Part shown: in pieces, positions 17,612 through 31,313 of the stretch
Numbering within the stretch: the stretch's first letter is position 1
How the letters are laid out: the number at the start of each line of letters is the position of its first letter
From: Candidatus Nitrosotenuis uzonensis
Lineage (GTDB): Archaea; Thermoproteota; Nitrososphaeria; Nitrososphaerales; Nitrosopumilaceae
Length of the DNA stretch: 64,000 bases
Direction of reading: 5' to 3'
Assembly (NCBI RefSeq): GCF_000723185.1
Contig: NZ_CBTY010000008.1
Span: 377,460-441,459, forward strand
Notes under the pieces: generated by a model
The model's input: the letters and a program-made list of their open reading frames with translations, nothing else
Database searches by the model: none
Told to the model about the DNA's origin: nothing
Made by a program: the position numbers and the translations under genes

Positions 17612-18193
17612 TTATCCCAATGCTCTTGAGTGTTTGTGTGTGTGAGGTCTCTCCCCTGGGAACTTGCGACGCATGTGCGCAGACGGTCGTCCATACAAGA
17701 GTTCCAAAAACCACGCCTCGTGTTCTATCTCTTCTTTGAGTATGTCTTTTGCGACATCATACGTTGCAGGATCCTTGTTGTATGTCATCTGGCATATCTT
17801 GTTCCAGTTCACTATTGCCCCCTGTTCTGCTTTTAGGCATTTTTCCATTATTGCCCGAATGTCAGTTTTGTTTGGAGGCAGCTGCAGAAATTCGCAGCCT
17901 GACATCTTGACAAACTCCATTGCGTCATTTGGCAGGCTTCCTCCAAGCTCATAAATCCTTGAGAGGCAGGACTCAAAATGGCTCAAGTCTTCAAGTCTTG
18001 CGTCTTCGATTACGCCCTTTATCCCCTCGCCTTCTATTCCAGTACAGTGCATTCGCAGATTTGTGAAGTAATAGTAGGCTGTAAATTCGACTGAGGCGTT
18101 GTAGACCAGAAGCTTGACTAGCTCGTCCACGTCCACGCCGTTCTGCTTGAGGACGTTTACTCCGACCACGTTAGGTTCAGATTGCTTACTCAT
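17612..18193 (-). CDS. Dps-like ferritin family protein
   Basis: Ferritin-like four-helix protein related to Dps-like proteins of archaea, likely storing iron and consuming peroxide. Iron ligands are suggested by E in NASVEFTAYYYF, ED.SHFES, E in KAEQGAIVNW and the EEIEHEAW motif. The tail is histidine-rich (HTHKHSRALG). About 193 residues, longer than bacterial Dps. ATG 18193 fits TTTTTATTTT 25-34 nt upstream; GTG 18208 is an alternative. Confidence 0.88.
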   Translation of the reverse strand: MSKQSEPNVVGVNVLKQNGVDVDELVKLLVYNASVEFTAYYYFTNLRMHCTGIEGEGIKGVIEDARLEDLSHFESCLSRIYELGGSLPNDAMEFVKMSGCEFLQLPPNKTDIRAIMEKCLKAEQGAIVNWNKICQMTYNKDPATYDVAKDILKEEIEHEAWFLELLYGRPSAHMRRKFPGERPHTHKHSRALG

Positions 18194-18262
18194 ACGGTAC
18201 GGTGTCAAACTGAAAATAAAAATTAACTGCTTTTTATCACTGCAAGATGTAGACTAATACGG

Positions 18263-19237
18263 TTAGTAGTGGAATACGGTGTCTCCTATGGTCTTCTTCC
18301 AGTCGGCTCTTATTCCAGGCTTGCCCTTGAGTTTTTCAACATAGTTGAATGCTGAAAGTCCTGCAGCAGCGCCGTCTCCGCATGCAGCTACAATCTGCTT
18401 GTATGGAATATTAGTTGCGTCACCTGCTGCAAATATTGCTGGGTGTGAAGTCTTGCCTCCATCGCCAATCTCGATTTCCCCTTTTGTATTAATCGTTACA
18501 AGATGTTTGACAAAATCCAAGTTTATCTTCGAGCCCATCTCAATGAACAACCCATCTACCGTGATTGTTTTTTCAGTACCCGAATTGTCAAGTAATGTGA
18601 TTTGTTGAAGTGTGTTATTGCCGCTTATTGATTTTATTGATGTATTTGGGACAAGTTCCACGTTTTCTTTTTTCTTTATTGCCTCTATCATATCCTTGTC
18701 TCCTCCCAATCCGCCTCCTTTGTAGATAAGATACACTTTAGAGGCCATACGAGACAGCAGTATTCCAGATTCAAGCAGATACCCTCCCACTCCCACAGTT
18801 GCAGTAGTCCTTCCCTGATAGAAGGGTGCATCGCATTTTGTGCAATAATGCACGCCTTTGTTTGCAAATTGATTTTCGTTTGAGAGACCAAGGTTGTTTG
18901 GGACTTTTCCTGGGGCGAGCACAACTGCTTTTGTCATATACTCGGTTCGCGTGGTTTTTACTTTCAGGCCGGTTTCGGCTTCATCAATTCTTTCAACAGT
19001 ATCAAACGTCATCTCGCCTCCAAAAACAAGATACTGATTCTCAAGTGTTTTTGCAAGTAATGGGCCGCTTGACATCATCGTCCCAGGATAGTTTTCAAGC
19101 TTTGGTATCAAGTTTAGCTGGCCTCCAAGATCCTTTGATATTACAAGGCACGATACTTTTTGCCTTGCAACATAGATTCCGGCAGACAGACCAGCAGGTC
19201 CTGCCCCAACTACAATTACTTCGTATTCTTGAACCAA
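18263..19237 (-). CDS. trxB: Thioredoxin reductase
   Basis: Flavoprotein that reduces thioredoxin with NAD(P)H. FAD-binding GAGPAGLSAG at residues 11-20, redox pair C132-C135 in the variant motif CTKCDAP (bacterial enzymes have CATCDG), second nucleotide site VGVGGYLLESG, and GDATNIPYKQ near the C-terminus. The NAD(P)-site motif GVGGYLLE departs from the usual GGGDSA, so cofactor preference may differ. The length of 324 is normal. Its start directly abuts the stop of the upstream Lrp-like gene, so the two form an operon. Confidence 0.93.
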   Translation of the reverse strand: MVQEYEVIVVGAGPAGLSAGIYVARQKVSCLVISKDLGGQLNLIPKLENYPGTMMSSGPLLAKTLENQYLVFGGEMTFDTVERIDEAETGLKVKTTRTEYMTKAVVLAPGKVPNNLGLSNENQFANKGVHYCTKCDAPFYQGRTTATVGVGGYLLESGILLSRMASKVYLIYKGGGLGGDKDMIEAIKKKENVELVPNTSIKSISGNNTLQQITLLDNSGTEKTITVDGLFIEMGSKINLDFVKHLVTINTKGEIEIGDGGKTSHPAIFAAGDATNIPYKQIVAACGDGAAAGLSAFNYVEKLKGKPGIRADWKKTIGDTVFHY

Positions 19238-19468
19238 TTAAGTCACTGAAATTAACGATGTAAGATTGTTGATTCCGTCAATATTGTGCAGGTGAACGTC
19301 AATCGTGTTTTTAATATCTTGCATGTTTTCTGATTCCAAAACTATGAGAATATCATAGATGCCATACACTGTCTTTACAGTCTTTACGGCAGGTGCTTTT
19401 TTGGCTTGCTCGATTATGTTTTTCTGCTGCTTATAATCGACATTTAACAATACATATGCTTCATTCAT
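19238..19468 (-). CDS. Stand-alone Lrp/AsnC ligand-binding (RAM) domain protein
   Basis: A 76-residue protein consisting only of the RAM domain of Lrp/AsnC regulators (AYVLLNVDYKQQKNIIEQAK, VYGIYDILIVLES). There is no helix-turn-helix, so it may be a small-molecule sensor or a partner of a full Lrp protein. It sits immediately upstream of trxB with no gap. Confidence 0.85.
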   Translation of the reverse strand: MNEAYVLLNVDYKQQKNIIEQAKKAPAVKTVKTVYGIYDILIVLESENMQDIKNTIDVHLHNIDGINNLTSLISVT

Positions 19469-19554
19469 ATCATAACATCATACTATCAATTTAAAAAGTT
19501 TCATGATATCATAGAGTAGAACGGGTTTAATTACAGGAAATTCGATCCTAGTTA

Positions 19555-20070
19555 TTGAAGGTTGCAATAGTAATTTTGATTCTTGCTCTCGTTGCAGTAC
19601 AAGTACAGTCATCTGCAATAACGGACTATCTAAGCGAGAATGACATCCAGTATTGCCAGGAAAGCTACCAGCATTATCTTGCTCTTGGTGAATACGAGTT
19701 TGTGGAACGAGAACGCAGGACGATGGAATCAAGGGTCTGCGTCCACCTATACGGGGATCCAGTATGGGATTACACTGGAAAGGACAGGATGCAAAAACTG
19801 CTAGAGCGTGGAAACTATTACGTAAATATCGAGATTGAAAAAAGCAAGATTGCCGCCAGGACAGGGACAATTGAGCGCACCAGTCAACCGCCAACGGATC
19901 TACAAAAATCAGAAGCCAAGATACTAGAACAAGAAAAAACAATACGTGAGCTTGAAAAAAAGATCGAACAAAAAGATCAGATCATACTAGAGCAGGTAAG
20001 AGTAATCATGCAGCTAGTCGAGAAGACGATGGCAACATGGTATGGAATTATCGGCAATATCCTAGTCTAG
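19555..20070 (+). CDS. Secreted protein with C-terminal coiled coil, 171 aa
   Basis: Signal peptide at residues 1-19 (VAIVILILALVAVQVQSS), a globular part with three cysteines (YCQESYQHY and RVCVHLYGD), and a long charged coiled coil (EAKILEQEKTIRELEKKIEQ). No family recognised. The start is TTG 19555 with TTTAAT 25-30 nt upstream. The 3' end overlaps the convergent DUF6659-like gene by 4 nt. Confidence 0.72.
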   Translation: MKVAIVILILALVAVQVQSSAITDYLSENDIQYCQESYQHYLALGEYEFVERERRTMESRVCVHLYGDPVWDYTGKDRMQKLLERGNYYVNIEIEKSKIAARTGTIERTSQPPTDLQKSEAKILEQEKTIRELEKKIEQKDQIILEQVRVIMQLVEKTMATWYGIIGNILV

Positions 20071-20450
20071 GAAACAGAACTAAACGCAGAGACGACCTTT
20101 GTTGCAAGGCTCTCAATATCTACTGTCGGCTCTGCTGAAATCAAGAGTATGAATTTACTTACAGGAAACGGGAAGCTAATCAGGACTATCTTGTCTCGTC
20201 GGGCTGCAAGATAGTTAATCGGTCCAAGAGTCTTGTCAAATTCTTTTCTTAGTGAAATCATTGATGCAAACTCCATAAATGAGTTCAGCCTGCTTTCATC
20301 CTCCTCGAGTGGGCGTATGTCTTTTTTGAATCCGCCTGAGACTAGCTTGCCGTCTTCGTTTATGATTCCGGCAAATCGTATCTCGTCTTGTTCTAGCAAG
20401 AGACTGCATTTTTCTTCAAAGAATTGTTTTTGTAGCGTTCCAGACAACAA
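20067..20450 (-). CDS. DUF6659-like roadblock-type protein (paralog 2)
   Basis: A 127-residue paralog of the protein at 12684-13043: IRFAGIINEDGKLVSGGFKK, ASMISLRKEFDKTLGPINY and DKIVLISFPFPVSKFILLISA align along the whole length. Both have an acidic linker between the first and second block (EEDESRLNS here). It is soluble, and no catalytic residues are apparent. Likely a sensory or scaffold module, not certain. It is followed by the rRNA operon terminator region. Confidence 0.75.
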   Translation of the reverse strand: MLSGTLQKQFFEEKCSLLLEQDEIRFAGIINEDGKLVSGGFKKDIRPLEEDESRLNSFMEFASMISLRKEFDKTLGPINYLAARRDKIVLISFPFPVSKFILLISAEPTVDIESLATKVVSAFSSVS

Positions 20451-20581
20451 ATATTGTTATCTGTAACTCGCATAAATAACTTGAGATCCTCTAGAATTTC
20501 TTAAAACACATATTAAAACCGTAATGAATACAGTTAAAAAATTAATCAGATGCAAGTCGTGTAATCCCAGCTACCGCTAGG

Positions 20582-20606
20582 GGTTGATTTTAAATTAAAA
20601 AATCAT
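20582..20606 (-). terminator. T-rich region after 23S rRNA
   Basis: On the minus strand, just beyond the pre-23S stem, the sequence reads GATTTTTTAATTTAAAATC, a T-rich, partly self-complementary stretch. Archaeal terminators are often T-runs, so rRNA transcription may end here or shortly after. The rest of 20451-20581 shows no gene. Confidence 0.4.
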
Positions 20607-20617
20607 CGCGCATAGTC
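20602..20617 (-). other. 3' strand of the pre-23S processing stem
   Basis: ATCATCGCGCATAGTC at 20602-20617 is complementary to GACTATGCACGATGAT at 23932-23947 with one G-U type change. The two flank the 23S gene, as expected for the long stem cut during archaeal pre-rRNA processing. Confidence 0.7.
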
Positions 20618-20623
20618 TCTATG

Positions 20624-23927
<3,304 letters not shown>

Positions 23928-24065
23928 ACACGACTATGCACGATGATCATTGTGTGTTCCCGGGTAGGAACCCACTACATCCTTCATACATCACTTTCGT
24001 GATGCATTGCATTTGATGATTTTTTGTGAAGATTAGTGCATCCATCACACATTGTCTATTTGTCT
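23928..24065 (-). other. 16S-23S internal transcribed spacer without tRNA
   Basis: About 138 nt. No cloverleaf or B-box-like sequence is seen, so the spacer lacks a tRNA gene. It holds the 3' strand of the pre-16S stem (24025-24041) and the 5' strand of the pre-23S stem (23932-23947). No 5S gene is seen after the 23S. Confidence 0.7.
24025..24041 (-). other. 3' strand of the pre-16S processing stem
   Basis: TGTGAAGATTAGTGCAT (24025-24041) is perfectly complementary over 17 bases to ATGCACTAATCTTCACA (25574-25590). Next to it a one-base bulge is followed by a GG-CC pair, in keeping with a bulge-helix-type cleavage site for the splicing endonuclease encoded in this window. Confidence 0.75.
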
Positions 24066-25537
<1,472 letters not shown>

Positions 25538-25573
25538 CCTTGGTTTATCAAATTTAATTTGGAATTGGACGGA

Positions 25574-25590
25574 ATGCACTAATCTTCACA
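25574..25590 (-). other. 5' strand of the pre-16S processing stem
   Basis: Complementary partner of 24025-24041; the pair encloses the 16S gene. In RNA the 5' strand reads UGUGAAGAUUAGUGCAU. Confidence 0.75.
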
Positions 25591-25730
25591 TGTTCAGATT
25601 AGATCAGTTGATCAAATCCTCATTTTGTATGCGTAACTGGAGGCTCGTAAATCACAAACTGGTATGATACCATACTTCATTACAAGCGCCGCCAAAGCGT
25701 TACGTATGCAAAAGGAGAACCATTGAAATA

Positions 25731-25760
25731 TCATATAAACCATTCAAAGTATTATACAAA
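25731..25760 (-). promoter_or_regulatory. Candidate rRNA promoter TATA boxes
   Basis: On the minus strand TTTATATGA (plus 25731-25739) and TTGTATAATAC (plus 25749-25759) are TATA-like and lie about 140-190 nt before the pre-16S stem. Either could start the rRNA operon. The region 25591-25812 otherwise shows no gene; the divergent aminotransferase gene begins at 25813. Confidence 0.3.
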
Positions 25761-25812
25761 AACAGGCGTGTTTTTCGATCAGAATTTATCCCACAATATA
25801 AAGTAGCAGACG

Positions 25813-27117
25813 TTGGAAAACACCGAGCGCACCTACAGGCAAAAGACTCCAAAGTCTGCAAAGATTTTTGCGAGATCGCAAAAGCTTCACGTAAACGGCG
25901 TTCACCACAACATCAGGTTCTTTGAGCCCTACCCGTTTGTGACAAGGGCTGCATCAGGCAAGTTCCTAATAGACGTAGACTCGAACAAATATGTAGACTA
26001 TTGGATGGGGCATTGGAGTCTGATTTTGGGCCATGCTGCAGCCGGTGTCTATGAAAGCGTGCGCGAGCAGCTAAAACAAGGATGGATGTATGGAACTGTG
26101 AACGAACAGACAATGGAGCTATCAGAGAAGATTGCAAGTGCAGTGCCTGTCGCAGAAAAAATACGATACGTCACAAGTGGTACTGAGGCAACAATGTATG
26201 CCGTGCGACTTGCCCGCGCAGTTACTGGCAGGAAGATTGTCGCAAAAATAGATGGTGGGTGGCACGGGTACACAAGCGACCTGCTCAAGACAGTCAACTG
26301 GCCGTTTTCCAAGTCAGAGAGCAGAGGACTTACAGATGAAAGGCACATAATCTCCCTTCCCTACAACGATGTTGAAGGTTCCATTGAGATTTTGAAAAAA
26401 GCAAGAAAAGATCTTGCCGCAGTAATAATAGAGCCGATGCTTGGGGGCGGCGGGTGCATACCTGCCAGAAAGGATTACCTAAAGGCAGTGCAGGAGTATG
26501 CAAAAGATAACGGCGCCATTTTTGTGCTAGATGAGATAGTCACTGGATTCAGATTCAGGCATGGTTGCATGTACGCTACCATGGGACTTGATCCTGACAT
26601 TGTGACACTTGGAAAAATTGTCGGTGGTGGATTTCCAATAGGAGTAATTTGCGCAAAAGATGAGATATTCAAGTATGCCGATACAAAGAAATTCCCTAAA
26701 GAGGGGCGCGCATACATAGGAGGCGGCACATTTTCTGCAAATCCGATGTCAATGACTGCAGGAAGTAGAACACTAGAGATTCTAAAAAGAAAAAAATCAA
26801 TCTATTCCAAGCTAGAGTCACTTGGCAGAAAAACTCGTAATGCGTTGACAAAGGTGTTTGATGGCAAGGTGGTAGTAACTGGGACGGGTTCTCTGTTCAT
26901 GACGCATTTTGTTGCCGACGGAACTGCGCAAGTTCAGAGTGCTGCTGATGCGGCAAGATGCGATACGCATCTTTTGCAGCAATTTCACTTTGAGATGATT
27001 GCAAAGGACGGCATATTCTTTTTGCCTGGAAAACTCGGCGCGTTCTCCGACGCTCATACAGATGATGACGTAAAGTCCCTCACAGCATCAGCTGAGAAAT
27101 TCAGGCAATCACTATAA
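25813..27117 (+). CDS. Glutamate-1-semialdehyde 2,1-aminomutase-like class III aminotransferase
   Basis: PLP enzyme of the HemL group. [10 protein letters not shown] (121-130) binds the phosphate, DEIVTGFR at 240-247 holds the PLP-nitrogen aspartate, and [12 protein letters not shown] carries the Schiff-base lysine K268. HemL makes 5-aminolevulinate from glutamate-1-semialdehyde for heme, cobalamin or F430-like pathways. The overall pattern is HemL-like, but no hem genes are adjacent and a cupin gene follows, so a paralog with another amino-ketone substrate is possible. The start is TTG 25813; AATTTAT about 27 nt upstream supports it. Confidence 0.85.
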   Translation: MENTERTYRQKTPKSAKIFARSQKLHVNGVHHNIRFFEPYPFVTRAASGKFLIDVDSNKYVDYWMGHWSLILGHAAAGVYESVREQLKQGWMYGTVNEQTMELSEKIASAVPVAEKIRYVTSGTEATMYAVRLARAVTGRKIVAKIDGGWHGYTSDLLKTVNWPFSKSESRGLTDERHIISLPYNDVEGSIEILKKARKDLAAVIIEPMLGGGGCIPARKDYLKAVQEYAKDNGAIFVLDEIVTGFRFRHGCMYATMGLDPDIVTLGKIVGGGFPIGVICAKDEIFKYADTKKFPKEGRAYIGGGTFSANPMSMTAGSRTLEILKRKKSIYSKLESLGRKTRNALTKVFDGKVVVTGTGSLFMTHFVADGTAQVQSAADAARCDTHLLQQFHFEMIAKDGIFFLPGKLGAFSDAHTDDDVKSLTASAEKFRQSL

Positions 27118-27154
27118 CAGATACAGAGAAATTACTCGTGCGAAAAGTACATTC

Positions 27155-27514
27155 GTGTTAGTCGTGGACACATATGCTATTCCTGCAGCTTGTGGCGCAG
27201 AGGAAAGCACGATAAGACAGATCTTCCATCCGCACACCTACAAGCTTGAGACAAGATACAGTATTGCGCATTGTACTCTCGGACCTGGCAAAAGCACAAA
27301 ACCGCACATGCTCAAATCCTCCGAGGTCTATTACATCATAAAGGGTTCAGGAACGATTTATGTCGATAAAGAAAGTGCTGATGTCGGACCTGGCAAGTCA
27401 GTTTACGTACCTCCAAATTCAAGACAATCCATCAAGAACACATCGGATGTGCAGCTAGAGTTTCTGTGTATAGTGGATCCTGCATGGAGGAAAGAAGATG
27501 AGAGATTTGATTGA
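27155..27514 (+). CDS. Cupin-domain protein
   Basis: Single-domain cupin of 119 residues. Motif 1 is KPHMLKSSEVYYIIKGSG with only one of the usual two histidines, and motif 2 is PGKSVYVPPNSRQSIKN lacking the usual final histidine, so metal binding is uncertain. Start GTG 27155 or GTG 27164. It follows the aminotransferase by 38 nt and overlaps the next gene by 17 nt, so all three may be one operon. Confidence 0.82.
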   Translation: MLVVDTYAIPAACGAEESTIRQIFHPHTYKLETRYSIAHCTLGPGKSTKPHMLKSSEVYYIIKGSGTIYVDKESADVGPGKSVYVPPNSRQSIKNTSDVQLEFLCIVDPAWRKEDERFD

Positions 27515-28199
27515 TGTATCTACCAACCAACTTAAATCGTCCAGATTACATCTCTATTCAAGGATGGAAGGCATAGACAGGCTGCTTGTAAACTCACTAT
27601 CAGAATCCATACGAAGCGAGCTTACAGATGAGAAAGTTAGCAGGCTGGAAAAAAAGATAGCCGAGGATTTTGGACTTGGCTTTGACGAATTTGTCTACAA
27701 ATTCGGCCATGTACGCAAGTCATTATTTGCATTTGAACTAGAATTAAAAAAAATTGAAGATAACATACTGCGTAACTTTGTTACGCTGGAAAAGCATGAA
27801 GATGAGACATGGCTTGTAGTAAAGAACGACCATTTGACGGAGGTCTTGCTAAAGACTTTGGCAGACGAGGATAAAAAACGCATTCTTGATGCGACGAGGG
27901 AAAAGGCAGAGTCCATACCGCGCGTTCTTACACAGTGCGGCATACCAAACACTTCCGGATACAGAAAGATGAACCAGATGATTGATGAAGGGTTTGTAGT
28001 ACCTGTAGGACTTGCAGAGACATTCGAAGGAAAAAGAGCAATACTGTACAAATCAGTAATACAGAAGATCCATATCAGCATAGACAAAAATGACATAGTT
28101 ACCAAGATTCTTGTTCCAGAAGAGATCATAACATCAAGCCCGCTGGTGCAGTTGATGACAGAGATGACATGTGGTGCAAAAAAGAGGCTTGCAAACTAG
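27498..28199 (+). CDS. Predicted winged-helix transcriptional regulator, 233 aa
   Basis: I do not recognise the N-terminal 110 residues, which are helical and charged. Residues about 125-190 look like a winged helix (ILDATREKAESIPRVLTQCG, TSGYRKMNQMIDEGFVVPV), and a beta-rich tail follows. Likely DNA-binding. It overlaps the cupin gene by 17 nt, which suggests coupling. Confidence 0.7.
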   Translation: MRDLIDVSTNQLKSSRLHLYSRMEGIDRLLVNSLSESIRSELTDEKVSRLEKKIAEDFGLGFDEFVYKFGHVRKSLFAFELELKKIEDNILRNFVTLEKHEDETWLVVKNDHLTEVLLKTLADEDKKRILDATREKAESIPRVLTQCGIPNTSGYRKMNQMIDEGFVVPVGLAETFEGKRAILYKSVIQKIHISIDKNDIVTKILVPEEIITSSPLVQLMTEMTCGAKKRLAN

Positions 28200-28233
28200 C
28201 ATGTTTTTAACATAGGGCGCACATCTAGTATTA

Positions 28234-28905
28234 TTGGACGCTGCGCAGGCATATCAGGTATTGCAGATACAGCCAAACTCGTCGTTTTCCGAGATCAAGT
28301 ACGCATACAGAAAACTTGCACTTGAGCTACATCCGGACAAGAACGTAGAGGAACGCGATGGTGCCAAATTCAAAATTGTTACAGAAGCCTATCATGTTCT
28401 AAAAAAGAGCAACAAGATTGCAAATTCCAAGACAAAAACTGCCAAATACACAGATTCTGCAAAAAAAGAAAGGACTGTAAGGCGCACCAACTGGGGCGCG
28501 CCGCCAGGCCAAAAGATACCAGAAGAGGACTGGTCCAGATACACTCGCCATGTGGAGGAGACTGACCCGTCATTCTGGCAAAAATACGTATCAGAGTTTT
28601 GGAAAAGATACGATGAGCAGGTCAAGCACCCGAACGGCATGTATGACTTTGAGATAACACAGGAAAAAGAACCGGATTTATCCGTTGATGTAGACCACAG
28701 CTTGTGCATTGGTTGCTGCAGCTGCGAGATTATCGCCCCTTCGGTGTTCTCAGTAGACAAGGCTTCAAAGATGAACCCAAAATCGACGGTGATAAACAAA
28801 AAAGGTGCCAAATGCAGCAAGATAATGGATGCCGCCCAGACATGCCCTACAAAGGCAATAATGGTTGAAGATGAAAAGACAGGAGCTCGCCTTTATCCAT
28901 ACTAG
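28234..28905 (+). CDS. DnaJ-ferredoxin fusion protein (DnaJ-Fer)
   Basis: Residues 1-65 are a J domain with the HPD motif (LELHPDKN) that stimulates DnaK. The middle is basic and aromatic. The C-terminal 70 residues are a ferredoxin with CIGCCSCE and a later AQTCPTKAI, fitting one 3Fe-4S or 4Fe-4S cluster. The fusion is known as DnaJ-Fer and has been described as shared by plants' chloroplasts and Thaumarchaeota through gene transfer. It would link chaperone action to redox state or Fe-S assembly. The start appears to be TTG 28234. Confidence 0.92.
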   Translation: MDAAQAYQVLQIQPNSSFSEIKYAYRKLALELHPDKNVEERDGAKFKIVTEAYHVLKKSNKIANSKTKTAKYTDSAKKERTVRRTNWGAPPGQKIPEEDWSRYTRHVEETDPSFWQKYVSEFWKRYDEQVKHPNGMYDFEITQEKEPDLSVDVDHSLCIGCCSCEIIAPSVFSVDKASKMNPKSTVINKKGAKCSKIMDAAQTCPTKAIMVEDEKTGARLYPY

Positions 28906-29306
28906 GCAAGCCTTTTTTGTAGCTCATCAAGTTCACGCTCAGACATGGCTGGCCTTTTTGTAAACATGCTGTGTACTGGTCCTGCAGCGTCATCTTGGCT
29001 CCTTGGGATAAGATGTACGTGTATGTGAGGTACTTCTTGTCCTGCACCACGCCCATTATGCACTGCAAGAAGTGTAGAGCCTGTAAGTGCGTCCACCTTT
29101 GATGTCAAAATGCGTACCGTTTCAAACAGGTCTGCATTGTCTTCTTTGCTCAACTGTTGCACCTTCTCATAGTGTTTTTTCGGTATTACCAGCGTATGTC
29201 CCCTGGCTACCGGAAATGCGTCAAGGAATGCAAGTGAGTTATCAGTTTCCATTATTTTTCTTGCAGGGATAAGACCGCTTACGATTTTGCAAAAGATACA
29301 ATCCAT
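28902..29306 (-). CDS. HIT-family nucleotide hydrolase/transferase
   Basis: Histidine-triad protein of 134 residues: CIFCKIVSGLIPARKI at the N-terminus, HTLVIPKKHYE, and the triad HIHVHLIPR near residue 96. The family hydrolyses nucleoside phosphoramidates or dinucleotides. The frame is open to 29363, but ATG 29306 begins the conserved domain. It overlaps the DnaJ-Fer stop by 4 nt on the opposite strand. Confidence 0.9.
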   Translation of the reverse strand: MDCIFCKIVSGLIPARKIMETDNSLAFLDAFPVARGHTLVIPKKHYEKVQQLSKEDNADLFETVRILTSKVDALTGSTLLAVHNGRGAGQEVPHIHVHLIPRSQDDAAGPVHSMFTKRPAMSERELDELQKRLA

Positions 29307-29391
29307 CAGTTTACTGTGGATTTGATTTTTTATAACTTGTGCGGATTGGCTGCAAAAACACATTAAAAGGCAGCAAGGCAGTCTATATCAA

Positions 29392-30531
29392 TTGTCAATT
29401 AAGAACATAACTGTGCTCGGCTCTGGCGTGATGGGTCATGGAATAGCTCAGGTTAGCGCGATGTCAGGATACAATGTAGTTCTGCGCGATATCGAGCAGC
29501 AGTTTCTTGACAAAGCCATGGAAAAGATAAAGTGGAGTCTTGAGAAGCTTGTAACAAAGCAAAAGATAACTTTAGCAGAATCAGATGCCATATTTGCTCG
29601 TATCACAACCAAGGTAGATCTCAAAGAGGCAGTAAAGGATGCAGACATGGTAATAGAGGCAGTTCCCGAGATAATGGACCTGAAAATGAAAGTATACGCA
29701 GAGCTTGACAAGGTAGCAGACAGCAATGTCATATTTGCCTCAAACACCAGTACTCTGCCAATAACTGAGATAGCCAACACTACTAGCAGGCCGGACAAAT
29801 TTGTTGGAATTCATTTTTTCAACCCGCCGCAGCTGATGAAGCTTGTAGAGGTCATTCCCGGGCAAAAGACAGACCCACAGATAGTCCAGGCCACAGTCGA
29901 CTATGTCAGGTCAGTGAAAAAGGAGCCGGTAATATGCAAAAGAGACGTTCCAGGATTTATCGTTAACAGGCTGTTCATTCCGATGGTGCATGAGGCATGC
30001 TGGCTAAAACAGAGGCAGAATCTGACACTAGAGCAGATAGATTCGGCAGTAAAATTCAGAATGGGCTTTCCAATGGGCATATTTGAGCTTGCAGACTTTA
30101 CAGGAATGGACGTCATCCACAAGGCCACAATAGAGTTGCATCTCAGAGACAAAAAAGTAATCTTTCCACATCCCGAAATAGAAAGACTGTACAATGAGAA
30201 AAAGCTTGGACAAAAGTCAGGTGAAGGATTCTACAAGTATTCTGATGAAAAATATGAAAGAGTACAGCTTGATGAAGGTCTTGCAAGCAAATGCAACCCA
30301 ATTCAGCTTGTTGCAAACATTGTAAACAATGCTGCATGGCTTGTCACAAACAAGGCAAGTGATATAGAAGAGATAGAAAAGGCAGCGCAGCTAGGATTAG
30401 GACTAAAAAAGCCAATCTTTGAGACTGCAAGGGAGTTTGGAATGAAAAATATAGTGTCCGAGCTTGCCGAGTTAGCAAAAAAGCATGGACAGTTTTACGA
30501 GCCCGACCCACTGCTTGTCTCTATGCAGTGA
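29392..30531 (+). CDS. 3-hydroxyacyl-CoA (3-hydroxybutyryl-CoA) dehydrogenase
   Basis: Oxidises (S)-3-hydroxybutyryl-CoA to acetoacetyl-CoA with NAD, a late step of the thaumarchaeal 3-hydroxypropionate/4-hydroxybutyrate cycle. The NAD site is LGSGVMGHGIAQ (10-21); the catalytic HFFNPP motif, GFIVNRLF and a second C-terminal domain follow. At 379 residues it has the single dehydrogenase without a hydratase domain. The start is TTG 29392, and it overlaps the convergent LOG-like gene by 11 nt. Confidence 0.92.
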   Translation: MSIKNITVLGSGVMGHGIAQVSAMSGYNVVLRDIEQQFLDKAMEKIKWSLEKLVTKQKITLAESDAIFARITTKVDLKEAVKDADMVIEAVPEIMDLKMKVYAELDKVADSNVIFASNTSTLPITEIANTTSRPDKFVGIHFFNPPQLMKLVEVIPGQKTDPQIVQATVDYVRSVKKEPVICKRDVPGFIVNRLFIPMVHEACWLKQRQNLTLEQIDSAVKFRMGFPMGIFELADFTGMDVIHKATIELHLRDKKVIFPHPEIERLYNEKKLGQKSGEGFYKYSDEKYERVQLDEGLASKCNPIQLVANIVNNAAWLVTNKASDIEEIEKAAQLGLGLKKPIFETAREFGMKNIVSELAELAKKHGQFYEPDPLLVSMQ

Positions 30532-31030
30532 TCTTATCAAGGATGTACTTTACGGCGTCCTGAGGCGTATCAACGCCAACAATTTTGACATTTTGTCTGT
30601 GATCAAGGTACTGGTCGGCAAACTTTGCTGCCATTCCGCCAGATTTTCTGAGTGCGGCAATTGGTTTTTTATGCATGTATGCTGCGCACATCTCAGAGAG
30701 TGTACCAGAGCCGCCGCCTACAACTATGACGCCGTCTGATGCAAGTGCATTAAGAAAGTCTCTTGAGAGTCCAAGACCGCTCGGAATGACTATATCACAA
30801 TATTCGTTGGCAAACGAAGCGTCGTCTTGTGGGATTATCCCAACAGTAAGTCCGCCCGCATCGTGCGCTCCATGACAGGCTGCTCTCATGACACCACCAA
30901 GACCCCCTGTTATCAGTACAGAGCCGGAGATTGCCACTTCTTTGCCTACCTCGTAAGCTAGCAGCTCAAGTTCAGGGGTGCAGCCATTTTCATTATTTCC
31001 AATAACTAGAATCTGTCTTTTCTTTGGCAA
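30521..31030 (-). CDS. TIGR00725/LOG-type Rossmann-fold protein
   Basis: SLOG-superfamily protein related to LOG and 'lysine decarboxylase-like' proteins. VITGGLGGVMRAACHGAHDAG and GGGSGTLSEM are the nucleotide-phosphate-binding motifs. Cytokinin-activating activity is known only for some LOG proteins; the function here is open. I place the start at TTG 31030 because ATAATTTA lies about 25 nt upstream; the frame is open to 31162 but that part overlaps a small plus-strand gene. Confidence 0.85.
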   Translation of the reverse strand: MPKKRQILVIGNNENGCTPELELLAYEVGKEVAISGSVLITGGLGGVMRAACHGAHDAGGLTVGIIPQDDASFANEYCDIVIPSGLGLSRDFLNALASDGVIVVGGGSGTLSEMCAAYMHKKPIAALRKSGGMAAKFADQYLDHRQNVKIVGVDTPQDAVKYILDKITA

Positions 31031-31120
31031 TACTCGTATTTTCTTTATGGCTAAATTATCTTTTTCAAAAAATGCGATCGAAAGCGTAAAGGATATAACA
31101 ATATGAGAAAATATAACAGC

Positions 31121-31246
31121 ATGACAAATCGCACAATGCCAGTCTGCCTCACAGCTGAACAATATGAGAAAATCGCCCAGATTGCAAAGATGAGCGGCAT
31201 GCTCAATGCAAGCCAGGCAATAGAGAAGATCCTAAAAGAGATCTAA
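31121..31246 (+). CDS. Small ribbon-helix-helix-like protein, 41 aa
   Basis: A short gene reading MTNRTMPVCLTAEQYEKIAQ and then a second helix ending in IEKILKEI. A beta strand followed by two helices with LTAEQYEKI is the pattern of CopG/Arc-type DNA-binding proteins. GATATAAC at 31091-31098 lies about 26 nt before ATG 31121, so this start (rather than ATG 31103) fits a leaderless mRNA. No toxin gene is adjacent. Confidence 0.6.
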   Translation: MTNRTMPVCLTAEQYEKIAQIAKMSGMLNASQAIEKILKEI

Positions 31247-31313
31247 ACGGGCATTTTTACTCACTTTTTGTTATTTTAATTACGTTTTTTAAAAGAGATC
31301 GCATACGCCAGAC

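Noticed and set aside
31031..31162. Longer N-terminus of the LOG-type protein
   Set aside because: The region overlaps a divergent small gene with its own TATA box, and the LOG-type gene has a promoter 25 nt before TTG 31030.
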